From Mytilus galloprovincialis (lineage: Eukaryota > Mollusca > Bivalvia > Mytilida > Mytilidae), in the NCBI RefSeq assembly GCF_965363235.1, contig NC_134845.1:68291261-68355260 (forward strand): DNA of 64,000 bases, in the 5' to 3' direction. The position numbers and the translations under genes were made by a program. Under the pieces are notes generated by a model. It searched no databases. It saw nothing but the letters and a program-made list of their open reading frames with translations, and had not been told where the DNA came from. Of this stretch, positions 34,141 through 46,890 are shown piece by piece; within the stretch, counting starts at the first letter, position 1; every line of letters begins with the position of its first letter.

Positions 34141-34433
34141 AAACAGGGTCGCTTTTTCATGCCCTGCTGGTTAGAACAGGGTCCCTTATTCATGTCTGTT
34201 GGTTAGAACATGGTCGCTTTTTCATGCCCTGCTTATGAGAACATGTAGTCTTTTTTTTAAACAAAGTATTTGTCTAGAACTGGATCGCTTATTTAACTGT
34301 TTAAGACAAGTCTAGAACCCGGGTCTAGAACAGGATCTTTTTTATACGGTCTAGAACAAGGTATACTTTCTGAGCATGTCTAGAAGTTGAACAGGGTGTG
34401 TTTTTCGATATTTCTGTTTACTTTAGAACAAGG

Positions 34434-34516
34434 TCATTCGTCTCAACTCGGCCGATTCCGTACCCTCATCTAAGATAGAAGGAGAGTAGCGGATTCTACC
34501 GAGGATTGCCGAATGA
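34434..34516. mobile_element. 83-bp MITE with 8-bp target duplication
   Basis: TCATTCG at the left end and CGAATGA at the right, with partial inverted similarity further in (CTCGG, ATTCCG / CGGATT, CCGAG). GAACAAGG is duplicated exactly at 34426-34433 and 34517-34524. Units 1 and 4 have the empty site. The 8-bp target fits hAT. Confidence 0.85.
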
Positions 34517-34557
34517 GAACAAGGTATGTATTAAAATGTTTTCTGGTTAGAACAGGG

Positions 34558-36340
34558 TAGATAGATAGATAGATAATTTTATTAACCAATCATGGTGCCC
34601 AAAATTTTTCTATAATATTTTCTATAATTTTCTTTCGTTCTTCAAAAAGGAAATGCAATAAATTAGATAAGTTTGAAGTAACAAACAAATCTTAAGATGA
34701 AAGAATCCAAACAAATTTCATTTCATCAGATAATCTTGAAAAATTTTTGAATTTAGAATTTAAATTAGATAGATGTTGAGATCGAGTATCTTTTAGAACA
34801 GGACATCCTCTTCAACTGCGTTCTTACATAGCTTACACGTGCACTTTCTGTCTTCAGCTTTAATTCCAATGTACCTCCCTCTTTCGATTTCAAGATCATG
34901 GCAGCTAGTTCTAAATCTTGTGATTATTTGCCTGTCTTTTTTTTTGAATTCATTTTTAAATATGGTTCAAACATAAAAATATTTTTAAATTTTCTGTAAG
35001 TTCTTAATTTATTGCCAGATTGTAAATTAGTACACTTCCCAGAATTTGCTTTCTAAACTAGCTAACCATCTTTCTTTAAATTTAATAGTTAAAGATGTTT
35101 TTACTTTTTTTAGAATATGGTTTTATTTAAAGTTTGACTGGTTAACAAATAGATTTTCTAAGTCTAGAAATTTAAATATATGTTTAATGCTTCCTATCCA
35201 AGATTCCTGGTTATGTTTGTCCATAGAATGAGATAGATTTATGGCTTCCCTTAGAATAATATTTGAAGGTTCAATATCTTTCATAAGATGGATCCAATAT
35301 TTTACCATATTCATTATTACATAATACAGTGTAGGGAGTGAACCTAGTTCTCCTCTACATGCCATATTTGATGTTTTTATATTACATGTATTAACTCCAA
35401 GTGAAAATTTACAAAGCTTAGTATGAATTTTCTCTAGTACAAGATAATCAGTTTCTTTTGATATAAAGTTATCCAAATGTGTTTGTTTCTTATGTGGTAT
35501 ATAACCCTAAATTTCAGATCCATACAACAAGATTGGTGGGATTGTATGGTTATAGATGTGTAATAAAGTACTAGGTTTTGGGCTTTCCACTGAAAAGGTC
35601 TTCCTTAATTTGAAATATGCTTTCATTCCTTTGTTATAAAGTTCTTTCTTTGCTATTTGGAAACTCCCAGATGATGAAAAATTTTATACCTAAGTATGTG
35701 TAGTTCTGTACACATTCTAAAGTCTGGTTTCCTAATGATATTTTAATATCTTCCTGATTTGTTAAATACAAGAACCTTGGTATTTTTTGTGTTAACTGTC
35801 ATTTTATAATCAACTGTAAATTTATTTAATTTGTTAACACAATTTTGAAGTCCTTGCTCTGATGATGATAAAAGAACTACATCATCAGCATACATTAAAA
35901 TATTTAAGGGATGTGTATTTAATGGGATTGGGTCACATGTTTGGTCAAAATAGGTTGGCAAATCATTTAAATATATATTAAAGAGACCGTGACTGAGATT
36001 ATCCCCTTGTCTTACTCCTATATTTGATTTAAAAAGGTTTGTCCTGTGTTGGTCTATTTTTACACAGGTTTCTGTGTTTTCATACATACATTTTATAATG
36101 TCATACAATTTTGTTCCAACACCTATACATTTAAGTTTATAAAAAAGGTGGAGATGTGAAACTGAATCAAATGCACGCTCAAAATCTACAAAGCACGCAT
36201 ACAGAGGCTTCGAATTATTTTTCACAAATTTTTGAATGATGGGTGTGCGACATCCTTTAGTAAAACCAATTTGCTCACTTCTAATTATGTTTCTAGTTTT
36301 TAAAAATTTTGTCAACCTGCTATTTAGAATTGAATTAAAT
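34558..36340 (-). mobile_element. LINE fragment, copy 2
   Basis: Paralogous to 24748-26822, in the same place and orientation, so it is a duplicate of one insertion. The RT frame is split by small indels: 35743-36438 carries the FVDFERAFDSV, GVRQGD and YADD blocks; 35123-35476 carries the C-terminal part. The (TCTA)n tail is shorter, and part of the 3' UTR is deleted. Confidence 0.88.
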
Positions 36341-36812
36341 AACATTTGGCAAGTGCTGTCGGCACAGTTATACCCAAAATGATATTCAGTAACAACTTCC
36401 TCCCCCTGGGCTTCAAACCAACGAATCACATGTGTCATCTAAACACATATTTAAGTAAAACATTGAAACTGAATAATAGAAATTGTTAGTACAACTTACT
36501 TGACTGTACGAAAGTTTTCCTTGATCAAAAGAAGACTGAAGATCGAGTTTCTAGGACTAACCAGAGAAAAAACGAACATCCCCGTGAAACTGAAAGGTCA
36601 ATACCTAGTTCAATTAGTTATATGAATCGTCGTTTTATATCGGCGCACACTTGCCTGGGGCATACATAAATAATTATACTGACAACAAATATTTCTGGGA
36701 TAAGAAAAAAAAACGTTTGTCACTAAAATAAAGGAAGAATGACAGAAAAGGAGAGCACAAATATTTTTTAATAAATCTAAAATTCACAATTATTTTTTAA
36801 TAAAGCTAAAGA

Positions 36813-37262
36813 TTCAGCTGTTAGTCTCCAAGTTTCTGATCCATAGAAAAGTATCGATTTTATATTTGAGTTGAAGATCCTTATTTTGGTGTTTGTTCTG
36901 AGTGCTTTGCTCCTCCAGACTGGTTTAAGGATTTCAATTTATTGGCTTATTGAGCTTTTCTTTTTCTTGATTGGATGTCCTCATCTGTCCCTCCTGATGT
37001 ACTGATAACAGATATGTAAACTCTCGGACATCTTCAATTTTAGTATCTCTCACTTTGGTGTTTACCCTCATAGATTTTGTCTTTTTTTTTTATTAATTTA
37101 CAGTCCTACTTGTTTTGCAGTTGTTTCAATGTTGGTGGCTTGGTTTTGTGAGTCATGGCGATGAGAAAGCTGGCAGATATCGTTTGCAAAGTCAAGGTCT
37201 TCGAGTCATGACTGTAATGTCCATTTGATACCCAGATGAGTATACATGCCTGACATTTATTT
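36813..37262 (-). mobile_element. RTE-like RT fragment, unit 2
   Basis: Same content as 27313-27765 (FAND box, TKIRIFNSN, LFYGSETWRL), same decay. Vertical duplicate of unit 1. Confidence 0.75.
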
Positions 37263-37718
37263 CTTTGTATATCTTTTCAGACCGACCAACCAGGATTTTT
37301 AATATACCAAAAATCCGCCAAAAAAATTTTTTATAAAAAAATGGCCGAATGAAAAGGCTTTAATACGATAAAGAGAATAATGTTTAAAACAAGGATTTGT
37401 ATAGTACTAAAACTATTGCTATACAAATCCTTGTTTAAACCTAAAAAAGGATGTAAGTCCAATTTGGGAATTTAGGATGTGTTAAGGTGAAAAAAAACAG
37501 GGAATCCCCCCAGAAGAACATTTCAAACCAAAACAAAGTTATGTTTTTTGTGACTGTTGTAATTTATACTACTTTTCCACAAGCACTCGTCTCAGAAAAA
37601 AAATCCGATATAGAGTGCCTGTGTGCTTTTCCCTTCAAAAATGAAATTGGTTTAGTGTGTCCTTATATATACATAAAAAAAACAACTTGTAACATGTAAC
37701 ATCGCTAAATTGTACCGA

Positions 37719-37806
37719 TGTAGCTCTTAATAAGAGATTTATAGAGCATAGAACTACAAATAAAAGAATGTTTTGAAGACAGGGTTCGAATCTCGCTCAT
37801 ACCTTT
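37719..37806 (+). repeat. tRNA-like remnant, unit 2
   Basis: B box GGTTCGAATC at 37783-37792, as in unit 1. Confidence 0.4.
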
Positions 37807-38896
37807 CGCTTTTTGTGTGTGTTATTATATTAAATTTTAATGTTTCTATCATATTTTTTCGGATGTTTGCTTAATCCATAGAATCATTCTGGGTCTTTTT
37901 GTCTGTATATATATAGTATTCTAGTATATCATTTTATTAAAGAAAAAATAATGTATCGCTTATTGCTTATAGTGTGCATTCATATGACTGTCTTGACTCT
38001 TGACTTACTTTCTATTCATGTGTAACATATATGAAATGAACAACTGCCGTCAAACTGATGTAGGTACCTGTACATAACCAATAGCACGAGAATTGATTCT
38101 ATAGCAATGAAACACAAATGTTGCGAGTGTAATATACACATACATGTAACTTAAATAAGGCCATTGTATACAAGTTTCTTACAACACAAACATTAGAAAA
38201 TTTAAACAACACCACAGAACAAATCAATTACACTACAAATCGTGATTGTAGGTAAGATGTTAAAACATCAAGAAGCTGTTGCATCTGTATCACAACAAAG
38301 GGCCGGTTTCGTTAAAATGCCAGAAAAGGCCATATAACATGTGTTAGTAACACAAGGTGTTCTATAACCAACTGATGCAAGATGTTCTCCGGTTAAAATA
38401 TACATTATCTTATCTTATAAACGATAAAACCTTAAAAGACCAGGACAAATACAGATACATTGTATACATATATTCAGAATGAGAAAAACAGCATCTCATT
38501 TGAATTTGTTCGATATTATTTGGCTTCTTGACAAGTAACGCGGTATGGTACTTTTACTTATGCGCATTAAGGGTAACAATCAAACAATATCAATATAAAA
38601 AAATCAATAGTCAATTTGTAGGAAGACCTGTTCAAGGTATGAAAATAGATGATGTGACGTATTTTCATGTACTATAATTAGCATCTATCTGGCTTGAAGT
38701 TCATTACCGACTTTTAATCTTTTGTTGATAATTTATACTCGACGAACTGCTGATATTTCCAAATACATTTAAAGTCAGTAGAAAACATCAATTGAGGTTT
38801 GTACGCGATAGTTTTATGTGCAAAGCCATATTTCAAATAAATTTTACAAGTCAGGAACATGGCCATTGTTATATTTTTATTAGTTCGTTTCTGTGT

Positions 38897-41782
38897 CACA
38901 GTGTAGATACTATTCTGTACGCTATCCGGAAGTCGCGATTTTCGAAGCGAGAACTTTTTGAATCACATTTTAAATTTGTTGGATATACTATATTAAACGG
39001 TAAGATGTTCATCTGTACATTGCTTAATGATTAATTCAGCTGACATCGATATTCACAAATGGTTTATAATTAAATTTAGCACAATCATTATTCGTATCTT
39101 TGCCTTAATCAAGAGATTTTCAAGTGCATCACTACGGTAAATCAGTCGGTGAACCTGAAAACAATCTTTTTGCACCCTTACTGTACAAATTACCGTAAAA
39201 ACCAGACTTAATTTACTAAATAAAGTATATTTTAAGTGGTGGTAAAAGTTTCAGCCAGATCTTTGAAGCCAGAAATAAGAAAATTACACTTGTTTGAATT
39301 TCTCACTGTACGATCAGTCTCGCTTGTATATTTTGAAACTGTATGATCAGTCTTTATTTCACTGTATTCTAGTAGTGATTTCAAAGTTATTTACGATACA
39401 TTAGAAGATTGCATTTTTCTTAATAACACAGATATATTTTAATAAATTCACATCCTGAAAACTTATCAAACATGTTTTAGCTTGATAGGGTGTACTCGAC
39501 TTACTACATTAAGTATAAGGATGTTTGAATGTTGCTGAAATAAGAGGAAGGTTTGTTTGTTTATTTAAGTTTCAGAAATGTCCTCCGTTATACTTAAAAT
39601 TGTACAAACACACAGATGTAATTGTTTTATAAAAATGCATGTATTTACAAACATTCGAGGCCGTACTGTAGCCTATAATTGATCACAGTTCCTTCACTTT
39701 GTTTTGGATGTAGATCTGTCTCTTTCATACTCAATTGTACACCACTTGGTAAAGCGGTGGTTTATAGTGATAATGAAGTCCGTCTTTCAGTTCGTCCGTT
39801 GGACCGGTACAACATGTTTCGCCGGTTTTGCAAGGGCATCTCCTCATAAACCACTTAATATACATTGGGGTTTCCAGACATTTTTAAATGGAGAGGGGGT
39901 CCAATCCAGGAGAAAAGAGGATTCCAAATATATGTCCCCATACAAATGCATTGAAAATTTAAAAAAAAAAGTTTCAAACAGCTGGATCCCATTTTTCTTG
40001 AATCCGTCACTGGTATAACTATAACATTATTTTTTCTCGGATTCCGTATCATAAATGATAATATAAAAAGAAAGAAGATTCGGTATAAGATTGCCAATGA
40101 GACAACCGTCTACAAGAGATCAAAATGACACAGACATTAACAAATATAGATCACCGTATGGCCTTCAACAATGAGCAAAGCTAATACCACAAAGTCAGCT
40201 ATAAAAGGCCCCGAAATGACAATGTAAAACAATTTAAACGAGAAAATTAACGGCCTTATTTATATATTAAAAATGGAATGTATTTCGAATTTTATTAAAA
40301 AATCTTTTATGGGGTTTCTTTACATAAGATACGGACTTGAACATTGCATTATATGGGGGCACCCATCAGGTATTTCCAACCGTGACACTTTTCTAAAACT
40401 GCTCTATTTTTTATTAATTAATGTATTATATATGGACCTTCTATTTAGAATTTTTGGTAAAAATATTTTTGATGTTTCTATATTTAAAATACGGACTTTG
40501 TCATAACCTTATATTGGGCATACCTATTTTATACCCACAACTTCCTTCAGACACTTGTCATAACTTAATGAATCTTTTTTTTCAGATTCCTTATCATTTA
40601 ATTCAACTAGGCACCTCTTATTTTGAATTTTCGAAAATTCATCGGTTTTCTATTCCCATGATAAGGACTTTTCCACTACTTTTAATATTGAGTGGTACCC
40701 GTTTACTATACGCAACTTTCAAAACCTTACCATATATTAATAAAACTCCTCATATTCGTTATTAAATGATGCCCCTGTGCACCTATAATTTAGTTTTCTG
40801 GTGGTTTATTTTTTTCCAAAACATAGACTATAGAAGTGGTGGGGTATAATTTCGTTAATTCTTTCCTCAATACCTAAAGTTTTTAAACAAAGCTTTCTCT
40901 ATCTATTTTTTTGTCATTTTAAAAGAGACAGGCTTGATGTATGTTATCACCAATTTGTCAACGGCAGACGGTGTAAATAGTTTTTACAAATGTAATAGTT
41001 AAACAGATAACTGCAACGACACACTAATACAAAGTCCACAAGCGAATCATGTATTGCCTTTTAGGCATTTGATTTTAAGTAACACTGACGGAACAAAAAT
41101 ATAATTATTTTGCCGTCTACAAAAATCATCAGAAATATATTTATATTGTCCGATGAAAGAAATTACACGTTATAGTTCCATGGACACAATCATAATATCA
41201 CATAGACACGTATATACCATCAAATTGCCGTTGTTTTTCAGTCAAGGTCGTTAAAAACTTCCATTTGTTGTTGGTTTTTTTCTTCAAAATCACGACTGGT
41301 CATACAGACAAAAAATCTGAAATCGCTTCTAGAATACAGTCAGTTTTGGACTGATCGTACAGTAATTTATTTTGGGATCCTCAAGGAAAGCATATTTTTT
41401 ATTAGAAATACGAACATTCTACTTAAATACGGTAGGAATATTGAAACAGTATATATTTAACTGTAAACTGATGCAAATATTTACAATAAAAGATTATTTG
41501 CTTTGTACTACGAGAGCAAAATTGTCAATCGATTTCACTTTTTGCTATGAAGTTGGTGTGATGCACACGTATATTTTATATTCTACTGCATGTTTTTGTT
41601 ACAGTTACTCATATCAATGATGCTATACATACATTTAAGATGTGCAAAGCACTTTATAGATATAGGAGTTAACAAATGATGAGAAAAAGCACCAAAACAA
41701 AACCGTTCTGTTAGGCAGTTTGAAATCCTCGCTTCGAAAATCGCGACTTCCGGATAGCGTACAGAATAGTATCTACACTGTG
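38897..41782. mobile_element. Transib/RAG-like non-autonomous element, family T1, copy in unit 2 (2,886 bp)
   Basis: A perfect 55-bp terminal inverted repeat starts CACAGTGTAGATACTATTCT; the right end is 41728-41782. TGTGT is duplicated at 38892-38896 and 41783-41787. The empty site TTTCTGTGTGTTTCG is present in unit 1 (about 29388-29402), proving a 5-bp duplication. No transposase is recognised in the interior, which includes an S1 repeat at 40068-40275 absent from the 50419 copy. The RSS-type heptamer with a 5-bp duplication points to the Transib/RAG-like superfamily. Confidence 0.72.
40068..40275 (+). repeat. S1 repeat inserted in the T1 element
   Basis: Head AGAAGATTCGGTATAAGATT, ATTGCCAATGAGACAACCG, CACCGTATGGCCTTCAACAA, AAAGGCCCCGAAATGACAAT. 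The sister element at 50419-52656 has the uninterrupted site (ATCATAAATGATAAT then GAATTTTAGTAAAAAT). Confidence 0.82.
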
Positions 41783-42208
41783 TGTGTGTTTCGTGAAATA
41801 AAATGATAAATGTTTTGCATGTTAAAATTTTGGCATGTTTATTAGAGGGGGAATCATAATTTTATTAATGTTTTACGGGCCCGGGGGGATCTATCAAAAA
41901 TAGTGAAATATTATGGGGGGATCAAGAAATTTTGTATGTATGAATTCAAAATGACCAGTCCCCATTTCAAGGTAAAAAAATATAAGTCTCTAAGCTCTCA
42001 TCTCACATCAAAATTACACAATATTTTACTGATTGACAAAATTACAGCTGGGTGTAGGAACTATTTTGTTTAAATATTTACTAGGACTTTTTTCTCCTGT
42101 TTTTTTTTCAGTCTGTTTCAAATTACCTTTACAAACGTGTTCTCATGCATGTCATGTGTCTCAGTAAATAATCGATTTATCAATCTAAATAAACCCTTTA
42201 CATGTTTA

Positions 42209-43666
42209 TATCGCAGTCCCACTAGGCCACGATCGTACTACGATCTGTGAAAAAAAATGCAAATTTTGACGATCTTAGCACGATCGTGTAGATCGCAGTA
42301 AGGTCGTATCACGGTCGTGGTGAGGTCTTCAAGATCGTGATGAGCGTGGCCAACTTTGAACATGTTCAAAACAATCATGGTGCGGTCGTGGCGAAATCAG
42401 GTCGTGGTGGAAGCGTAGTGAAAGCGCACTAAGTTCGTAGTAAGATCGCAAAGGTCGCTGTATCATCGTAGCGAGAGCGTAGCGAAAGCGTGATTCTATT
42501 CGGAAAGACTGCACTACGATCTCACAGTGACGTTATTACGACCGCACTACGATCATCAAGTTCTCATCGTGACCCAACTACGCTTCCCCTACGACTATAC
42601 CACGTTTACACCACGCTGTTCAAGACTATAGTACGATTCTAGCACGCCCTTGTCGTCCTGATCACGCTCTTCTTACGACCTGACTACGTTCATACTACGA
42701 CCATCATTCTCATTGCCATTTTTACATAAAATATATTTTATATCTCCAGGTTTTGTTTGTCTGTATGTAGTTCTTGTCCATTTTCTCTAACGACTCAATC
42801 ATGCTTCTCGTTTATATAGATTAGACCGTTGGTTTTCCCGTTTTAATGGTTTTACACTAGTAATTTTTGGGGCCCTTTATAGCTTGCTGTTCGGTGTGAG
42901 CCAAGGCTCCGCGTTGAAGGCCGTACCTGGGCCTATAACGGTTTACTTTTATAAATTGTTACTTGGATGTAAAGTTGTGTCATTGGCATTCATACCACAT
43001 CTTCCTATATCTATTGACACATCTATGTCATCTCTGCTATCGTTCACTAAAATCTCGTCATTTGAGCTTTATTGACCAGCAAAACGTTGTAATTTAGGTT
43101 GGATTGGTCGGTCCGAAATATCTGCTTGATCAGGATTCGTTACTATCAGAGCTCCCTCTGCCTCTACATCAACCCCTACCACCACGTCCACGTGTTTTAG
43201 AAGATTTGGTGGCATGACTGTATTGTTTCCGAGACGGAAATCTACGTATTAATCAGAAATAGAAGGATTTGAATTGTATTGATAAAGAACACAATGTTGA
43301 CGTTATAACTGTCATAACGTAGTAAGATCGCGACATGAACGTAACTATAATCTTGGTAAGAACATACTATGATCGCAGTAAAAGCTTGGTAAGATCGTGT
43401 TGCAATCGGATTACTCGTGGTATGGTCGTAGTCAGAACGTAGAAAGATCTTTATAAGCGTAGTGAGGTCGCAGAATAAGCGCGGTGAGAACGTGGTATAT
43501 TCGTAGCGGGATCGTTGTAGAAGCGTAATGAGGACGTAGTAGCATCGTGAAAGCAACGAAAATTAAAAATGTTCATGCCGCTCATATACCCCGACCTCAC
43601 CACGATCTGAATTTATTTTAGATCGCGGTGAGCGTAGTGCGATCGTTGTCTAGTGGGACTGGGGCA
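42209..43666. mobile_element. 1,458-bp CG-phased repeat element, copy in unit 2
   Basis: Same ends, TTA flanks (42206-42208, 43667-43669), length and internal reversed S1 (42824-43028) as 29815-31272. Only point differences separate them, so they are one insertion copied with the unit. Confidence 0.8.
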
Positions 43667-43719
43667 TTACAGAAATGTTCTCATGTGTCTCTGTAAATTT
43701 AATCTAAATTATCACATGG

Positions 43720-43995
43720 ACAAGAAAAGAGGTATGATTACAAATGAAACAACTCTCCATCAGATGTAAGTATATTGCACTATAACATGTTATCGTACGA
43801 CCTTCAACAATGATCAAAATACAAACTGCATAGCAAGCTTTGGCATATTTAGAGAACCCGGAATGACAAAGTAAGAAACACTTGTGTAAAACAATTCAAA
43901 AGAGAAAACTAACGCACTTATTTTATAGTATGCTGAATATTACAAAACAGTCAACGAAAAACAAATATAAATGCAGCAATAATTGACAACTACAT
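43720..43995 (+). repeat. S1 repeat downstream of gene D
   Basis: Positional equivalent of 31325-31600. Confidence 0.75.
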
Positions 43996-43999
43996 GTAT

Positions 44000-44667
44000 C
44001 TACATATAATTACTGTGTCTGATGTAAATCTGTAAATTACGAAGACGAATTAAATCTTTACCAAAAACATCACCCATGGAGTTTATAATCCCCTGTATAT
44101 GTTCGCATGTGTCTTTGAAAATTTCCAAGCCTACTAAACCCTTTACCACATACATCACTTTGTGAGGTTCATCGCCTGTATGTATTCTCATGTGTCCATG
44201 TAAATTCCTAAGTCGACTAAACCCTTTACCACATACATCACAGTTATGAGGTTCATCGCCTGTATGTATTCTCATGTGTCTTTGTACATTCCCAAGTCGA
44301 CTAAACCCTTTACCACATACATTACTTTGTGAGGTTCATCGCCTGTATTTATTGTCATATGTATTTTTGAATGACAATGCTGACTAATCCCCTTTCCACA
44401 TACATATATATCACATTCACAAGGATTATCTCCCGAATGTGTTCTCATGTGATTCTTGAAATTCCGAAGCCGACTTAATCGTTTACCACATACATCACAG
44501 TTTACTTATGAGTTTTATCACCTGTATGTGTTTTCATTGGACGTTGTTAATAAGTAACTAACGATGAATAATCTTTTACAACATGTATAAGTCTAAATGG
44601 TTTTCTCACCATTATGGTTGTGTGTTCTCATGCGTTTCTGTAATTCACCCTCTACAAAATACATCAG
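44000..44667 (-). pseudogene. Decayed zinc fingers downstream of gene D
   Basis: Nearly identical to 31606-32273: one intact finger (SRLRNLHGH) among frameshifted ones. Confidence 0.85.
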
Positions 44668-46074
44668 TCATAAAGTGTGTTTACCTGAATGTGTTCTCAT
44701 GTGTTTTTGTAAATAATCAAGCCGACTAAACAATTTACCACATACATCACACTCATGAGGTTTATCACCTGTATGTATGTTCATGTGACGTTTTAAATGA
44801 CTGTGACGTTTAAACTTTTTGTAACATACATTACAGCCATGCGGTTTATCACCTGTATGTGTTTTCATGTGTTTCTGTAAATATGTACGCTGTCTAAACC
44901 GTTTACCGCATACATTACAGTCATGATAATTTTCACCTGTATGTGTTATCATGTGTTTCTTTAAATATGTACGCCGACTAAACCGTTTACCACATACATC
45001 ACACTCATGAGATTTATCACCTGTATGTATTGTCATGTGAAGTTTTAAATTACTAGGACGTTTAAACTTTTTGTAACATACATTACAGCCATGCGGTTTA
45101 TCATCAGTATGTGTTATCATGTGTGTCTTTAAATATGTACGCTGAGTAAACCGTTTACCGCATACATCACAGACATGATAATTTTCACTTGTATGTGTTT
45201 TCATGTGTTTCTTTAAATATGTATGCTGACTAAACCGTTTACCACATACATTACAGTCATGCGGTTTATCACCAGTATGTGTATTCATGTGTTTCTGTAA
45301 ATATGTATGCTGACTAAACCGTTTACCACATACATCACAGTCATAGTGTTTATGACTTGCATGTATTCTTATGTGTCTTTGTAATTGTTCAATCAGACGA
45401 AATCTTCTACCACATACATCACAATCATGAGGTGTATCCTCTGTGTGTGTTCTCGTATGAATCTGCAAATTATAATGCTGATTAAACCCCTTTCCACAAA
45501 TATCACAGTCATAAGGTGTCTCACCTGTGTGTATTCTCATGTGTCTACGTAACAGACCAAGCAGACTAAACCCTTTACCACATACATCACAGCTATGAGG
45601 TTTATGTCCCGTATGTGTTCCCATGTGAAGCTGTAAATTACCACGCTGACTGCAAACTTTACCACATACATCGCACTCATGGTATGTATCACCTGTGTGT
45701 ATTCTCATGTGTCTCTTTAAACTACTACGCTGGCTAAACCCTTTACCACATACATCACAGTTATGAGGTTTATCTCCCGTATGTACTCTCATGTGAATCT
45801 GTAAACTACTACGCTGTCTAAATCCTTTACCACATACATCACAGCTATGAGGTTTATCTCCCGTATGTGTTCTCGTATGCGTTCTCGTGTGAATCTGTAA
45901 ACTACCACGCGGACTGAACACTTTATCACATACATTACATTCATGAGGTGTTTCACCTGAATATGTTTTGATGCCCTTTTTTACATTACTGACTTGACTA
46001 AACTTTTTACCGCATTTTTTACATTTATAAGTTTTATCTCCAGCATGTTCAGTATGCGTTTTCGTGTGTCTCAT
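44668..46074 (-). CDS. C2H2 zinc-finger protein, gene D (468 aa from the ATG at 46074)
   Basis: Closest to gene C: 16 finger positions in the same order, the first without histidines. Differences cluster near the N-terminus ([20 protein letters not shown], shared with E rather than C) and in fingers 7-8. That mix suggests gene conversion or unequal exchange between C-like and E-like copies. Acceptor at 46129. The frame is open upstream to the acceptor. Linkers and helix residues are otherwise as in C. Downstream tail of relic fingers. No effector domain. Confidence 0.88.
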   Translation of the reverse strand: MRHTKTHTEHAGDKTYKCKKCGKKFSQVSNVKKGIKTYSGETPHECNVCDKVFSPRGSLQIHTRTHTRTHTGDKPHSCDVCGKGFRQRSSLQIHMRVHTGDKPHNCDVCGKGFSQRSSLKRHMRIHTGDTYHECDVCGKVCSQRGNLQLHMGTHTGHKPHSCDVCGKGFSLLGLLRRHMRIHTGETPYDCDICGKGFNQHYNLQIHTRTHTEDTPHDCDVCGRRFRLIEQLQRHIRIHASHKHYDCDVCGKRFSQHTYLQKHMNTHTGDKPHDCNVCGKRFSQHTYLKKHMKTHTSENYHVCDVCGKRFTQRTYLKTHMITHTDDKPHGCNVCYKKFKRPSNLKLHMTIHTGDKSHECDVCGKRFSRRTYLKKHMITHTGENYHDCNVCGKRFRQRTYLQKHMKTHTGDKPHGCNVCYKKFKRHSHLKRHMNIHTGDKPHECDVCGKLFSRLDYLQKHMRTHSGKHTL

Positions 46075-46527
46075 TATGTGTCTCTTCAGATTACTAAAGT
46101 CGTTGGACCATGAACTAGAGATATAGAACCTGAAAATAGTTGACAAACTCAGATGTACTGATTCTGAGAAAGTACTAATAATGCAACTTTATAGAAAATA
46201 GTATTGTCTATGATTATTAGTTCCTATTAAACTAAAATATGCAGAAAACTTAACGTTGAAAGTTTAATTAAAGCTACCGTACACTGGTCGTTCTCATCAA
46301 GATTAAATTCAATCAATCAATTTCGTGACGTCCTACATTTCGAGATAAACACACATACCATCGTAGTGTTTGACAAGAAAATGAACCTCGTAATTTTTTT
46401 TATCCAAGGACATGTTTGACTTCAAATCACATTCACAAGGATAATCTCCCGAATGTGTTCTCATGTGATTCTTGTTTCATGAGAGGGGGGGTAATTCCTT
46501 TATTTTTGATGGTATGAGTGTGCCGCA
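46075..46527 (-). promoter_or_regulatory. 5' leader of gene D
   Basis: Acceptor after CTATTTTCAG at 46129. The block homologous to the candidate upstream exon (46359-46480) is 122 bp instead of 121 and no longer reads through, which weighs against it being coding. Confidence 0.4.
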
Positions 46528-46829
46528 AAACAGGGTCGCTTTTTTATGCCCTGCTGGTTAAAACAGGGTCCCTTTTTCATGTCTGTTGGTTAGAACAGGG
46601 TCGCTTTTTCATGCCCTGCTTCTGAGAACACAGTCTTTATTTAAACAAAGTATTTGTCTAGAATAAGTCTAGAACCCGGGTCTAGAACAGGATCTTTTTT
46701 ATACGGTCTAGAACAGGGTATACTTTTTCTGAGCATGTATAGAACAGGGTGTGTTTTTCGATATTTCTGTTTAGAACAGGGTATGTTTTTCAATGTTTTC
46801 TGGTTAGAACAGGGTATGATTTGGCCAGT
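46528..46829. promoter_or_regulatory. AGAACAGGGT repeat block, unit 3
   Basis: Here the repeat is the least decayed: TTAGAACAGGGT or a variant recurs about every 35-45 bp, so one frame reads LEQG repeatedly. It runs straight into TGATTTGGCCAGTGCTG without the LINE found in the other units. Confidence 0.5.
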
Positions 46830-46890
46830 GCTGTCGGCACAGTTATACCCAAAATGATATTCAGTAACAACCTCCTCCCCCGGGCTTCAA

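Larger units (their letters stand above)
34141..46527. repeat. Array unit 2 (ends with gene D)
   Basis: Same order as unit 1, about 12.4 kb. It is longer because of a Transib-like insertion (38897-41782). It also has a private 83-bp insertion at 34434. Confidence 0.85.

Noticed and set aside
40273-40765. Overlapping frames in the 38897-41782 element as a possible transposase
   Set aside because: No RAG1-like, Transib or other transposase motif; AT-rich frames not kept in the sister copy at 50419.
46654-46857. Open frame with repeated LEQG over the AGAACAGGGT block
   Set aside because: A by-product of the nucleotide repeat; not open in the sibling units.
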